From Jackrogersella multiformis (taxonomy: Eukaryota > Ascomycota > Sordariomycetes > Xylariales > Hypoxylaceae), in the NCBI GenBank assembly GCA_902806575.1, contig CADCXD010000005.1:2914001-2978000 (forward strand): 64,000 bases of DNA. The letters are read 5' to 3'. Each line of letters opens with the position of its first letter. Within the stretch, counting starts at the first letter, position 1. A model generated the notes under the pieces. The model searched no databases. It saw only the letters and a list, made by a program, of their open reading frames with translations, and was not told the DNA's origin. Positions 61,852-64,000 of the stretch are shown here, one piece after another. A program made the translations under genes and the position numbers.

Positions 61852-62791
61852 TATGGGACGAGTCATACCTATCTGTTGATAGAACGACGAAGGGCTATAA
61901 GCAGGCGAGTCTAACTATAGTCCCTATGGATGGCTTGGCATATGATCGAGACTTCTTCATCGAAGCTAGGAAAGCCATCCGTTCTTCTCAAGGCACATGG
62001 CTACAGCGCGTAATTTCATGGAAAAGTGTCAGTCGGGTGGAGCTCATCAAGGTAACTAACTACCTCACCCGAAATAAGAGAAAGAGCAGAACTATTACTA
62101 ACATTCATAGTTCATCTTCTTACATAACGACAGTGATCTTGTCTTCAACATTGACTTTAAATCTTGCAATCGATCGCAAGAGCCTATCTGCGACGGGTAT
62201 AAGTATACCATTTGCAAAGACGCAAATGCCCAATCAATCCACGGGCTTCCTTTGGACGTTCATATGCGTTACATTGGACGTGCGATCAAGGATGGTCTTC
62301 TTAACCCTGACATAGCGACTACAGAGAGGAAAGTACTGAATGGGATCCCAAAGCGTGTTGCACCGCCTATATTACCGCGGAAGGAGAGCGTATCTGGATG
62401 GTGCTTTCATGCCGAACACGGATTGTGTATGTGGCGTATCGTGGTCTGGTGCAACATTCTCATAGGGTTCGGGCTGGCATTTGTGCCATTCTGGCTGGGG
62501 GCGATCAACAGACATGATCTTCAGAGTGCATTTGTCCCAGTCATGTTTTTAACAAGCGTTGCGGCGGTATGGCTGGGAACAGCAGCTTTGAGCATTGTAC
62601 TATAGTCACACAAAAAACCAAACATGACCAACACGGAGCATCACTCAATCTGTATTAGGGGTTACTCATCTATGCAAGGGCTGGCTTCGTAACCCATACC
62701 TAAAAGTAAAATGCATGGCTAAGGTGTAATAAATGAATACTCTGCTGACCATTAGAGCTTCTAGCGTGTTCTATATACCTAGGTAGCTCAT

Positions 62792-63974
62792 CTATTTATC
62801 AAATGTTCCCTTGATTCTCTCCTGAAAGACTTTATAGTTGCTCTTCCATTCATTGTCCATCCCTGGCAGCGGATCCAGCCCAGCCTTTACTAGATCCCCA
62901 TTCACCCAATTCAGAACTTTCTCGATGTACGCGTCTTCCGCCCCGAACATGCTATGAAACCTATCCCCAGGCTGGAATTTGGCTTTCCTTTCCCTATGCT
63001 CCTCCTTCATAACGGATTCCGGAGGGAGCTGAGCTTGCCCTGCGAAAACTTTAGCCGCGACTTGAGCTTGGAAGTCGAATAGCGAAAATGTGGACACTAG
63101 ATGAGAAACGCCTATGAACGCCAGAGTGGGGTCCGGGATGTAGAATATGTCCTTGTGCAAGTTGTGTGTTATGTAACCATCAGATGTTATGAGCACCTTC
63201 TCATCGGCGTTCTCCCACGGGACCAGAGGCTGTTCTAGGTCCCCTAGAAAGGGGTAAGACGTGATGTAGCCCGTTGCAACAACAACGCGGTCAATACCTT
63301 CCAAAGTTTTGCCATCTTCAAGTACGACCTTGCCCGGTATTGCCTGGCCAGGCTCTAATATCTGAGAGGTAGGCGCGCCAGCTGTTTCGTCGATGATAAA
63401 CTCGGCAGTCATTGCGACCCTTTCGACACCCTCGGGTAGGCGTGACACAAGTACGTCGTATTTGCTTTCTCGTCTACTTTGAATTATCTTAGCCCCTAAC
63501 GAAGCTGTCTCCTTGGCAATATCCGTGGCAGAGACACCGGCACCGATTATAAGGATAGTCTGGTTACTGAAAGGTTTTGGTGTTCGGTATTGCTTCGAAT
63601 GCGTGACACGATCAGGGAAGCGTTGCTTCCATAGCGGTAATCCGGGCACGTCCGGTACGAATGGGATGTGATAGTGCCCGCTCGCTACCACAACCGCGTC
63701 AAAATTCCACGTTTTCTTGGCTAACTTATGACCAGAGTTTGCCTTCGAGAATGTGCTTGTAATAACCGTCCACTTCTCATTGCCCGGAGGCTTAGAGACA
63801 CTTTCTACTCGAGCGTGGAAAAGTATTTTGTTATAAACGCCATGAATCCGAGCAATGTCTTTAATGTACTGGTCGACCACCTTTTGGTCGACGAGATCTT
63901 CACTACCATCTGGCCAGTGTAATAGACTGCTTCGCATAATAGGGGTCGGAATATTATTCTTCAATCCGGCGTAG
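62792..63974 (-). CDS. Flavin-containing monooxygenase, C-terminal exon (partial)
   Basis: The last exon of a second FMO on the minus strand. An acceptor (CGCAG) at 63975 precedes a segment reading YAGLKNNIPTPIM, the usual start of the second FMO block, so the FAD-binding N terminus lies beyond the window. The NADPH motif is IIGAGVSATDIA, and VVVATGY follows later. The C-terminal half is complete and ends at 62792. The exon has about 394 codons, consistent with a protein near 480-520 residues, shorter than the FMO at 1471 and of a different subgroup. The substrate is unknown. It is convergent with the tail of the kinase gene, 186 bp away. Confidence 0.9.
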
Positions 63975-64000
63975 CTGCGAATTCGTTAAAACTCTGTACT

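Larger units (their letters stand above)
46060..62605 (+). pseudogene. Protein kinase with two-helix membrane tail, interrupted by two LTR retrotransposons
   Basis: Coding pieces are 46060-46858, 53784-54028, 54098-54529, 54600-54782, 54840-55142, 61857-62051 and 62111-62605. If each retrotransposon and one target-site copy is left out, every junction is in phase, giving 883 codons from 46060 to the stop with no internal stop. Kinase signs: GLKAF (Lys), NEVKVL (Glu), HGDIKPENIL catalytic loop, NFGLTKF where DFG is expected, TPTYRPPEI, then after the first insertion DIWTIGCVILEFITW, and QDHMLLVAPEQRVSA near the end of the C-lobe. A long region without recognised domains follows, with a basic/acidic low-complexity stretch before the second insertion. 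The last 70 residues carry two hydrophobic helices around VWCNILIGFGLAFVPFWL and MFLTSVAAVWLGTAAL, suggesting a membrane anchor. As it stands the protein must stop soon after residue 266 of this count, inside the kinase domain. The Asn in DFG may also have abolished catalysis. Confidence 0.82.

Overview
The window reads as nuclear DNA of a filamentous ascomycete (Pezizomycotina, most likely a sordariomycete-type mould). Genes carry many short introns (about 45-112 bp) with GTRNGT donors and CTRAC-like branch sites. There is a fungal highly reducing polyketide synthase with its own regulator, long AT-rich blocks typical of repeat-induced point mutation (RIP) on retrotransposons, and short TTAGGG-type motifs. 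No bacterial operons, CRISPR arrays, tRNA or rRNA genes were seen. The species cannot be named from this sequence.

Layout. 1-9.4 kb: a complete flavin-containing monooxygenase (FMO), a decayed aminoglycoside-phosphotransferase-like pseudogene, the essential H/ACA pseudouridine synthase Cbf5, then 2.8 kb without a gene. 9.4-18.2 kb: a secreted GH43 glycosidase, a single-pass membrane protein with a disordered cytosolic tail, and an intronless 1245-residue gene that joins an Mre11/SbcD-like phosphoesterase to a Rad50/SbcC-like ATPase in one polypeptide. 19.5-40 kb: a biosynthetic cluster made of a bANK-type regulator (bZIP basic region plus ankyrin repeats), a 14-exon, 2420-residue highly reducing PKS, a divergent alpha/beta hydrolase, a short-chain reductase, a secreted bicovalent-FAD oxidase and a cytochrome P450. 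It is bracketed by two copies of one hAT-like MITE family (21.1 and 42.4 kb). 40.5-44.8 kb: guanine deaminase and an RBR E3 ubiquitin ligase. 46-62.6 kb: one protein-kinase gene with a two-helix membrane tail, cut twice by related, heavily RIP-mutated Ty3/Gypsy-type LTR retrotransposons. 62.8-64 kb: a second FMO running off the window.

How the genes may work together: the PKS builds a reduced chain but has no release domain and a degenerate methyltransferase region. The adjacent alpha/beta hydrolase is the natural candidate to unload or transfer the chain, and the SDR, FAD oxidase and P450 would tailor it, probably under the bANK factor. The two FMOs lie outside the tight cluster and their membership is open.

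The two observations most worth following are the single-chain nuclease-ATPase, which has no zinc-hook motif and carries a hydrophobic segment where the hook would be, and the kinase gene. The kinase reading frame and introns stay phase-consistent across both insertions when each element plus one target-site copy is left out, yet its DFG aspartate reads as asparagine.
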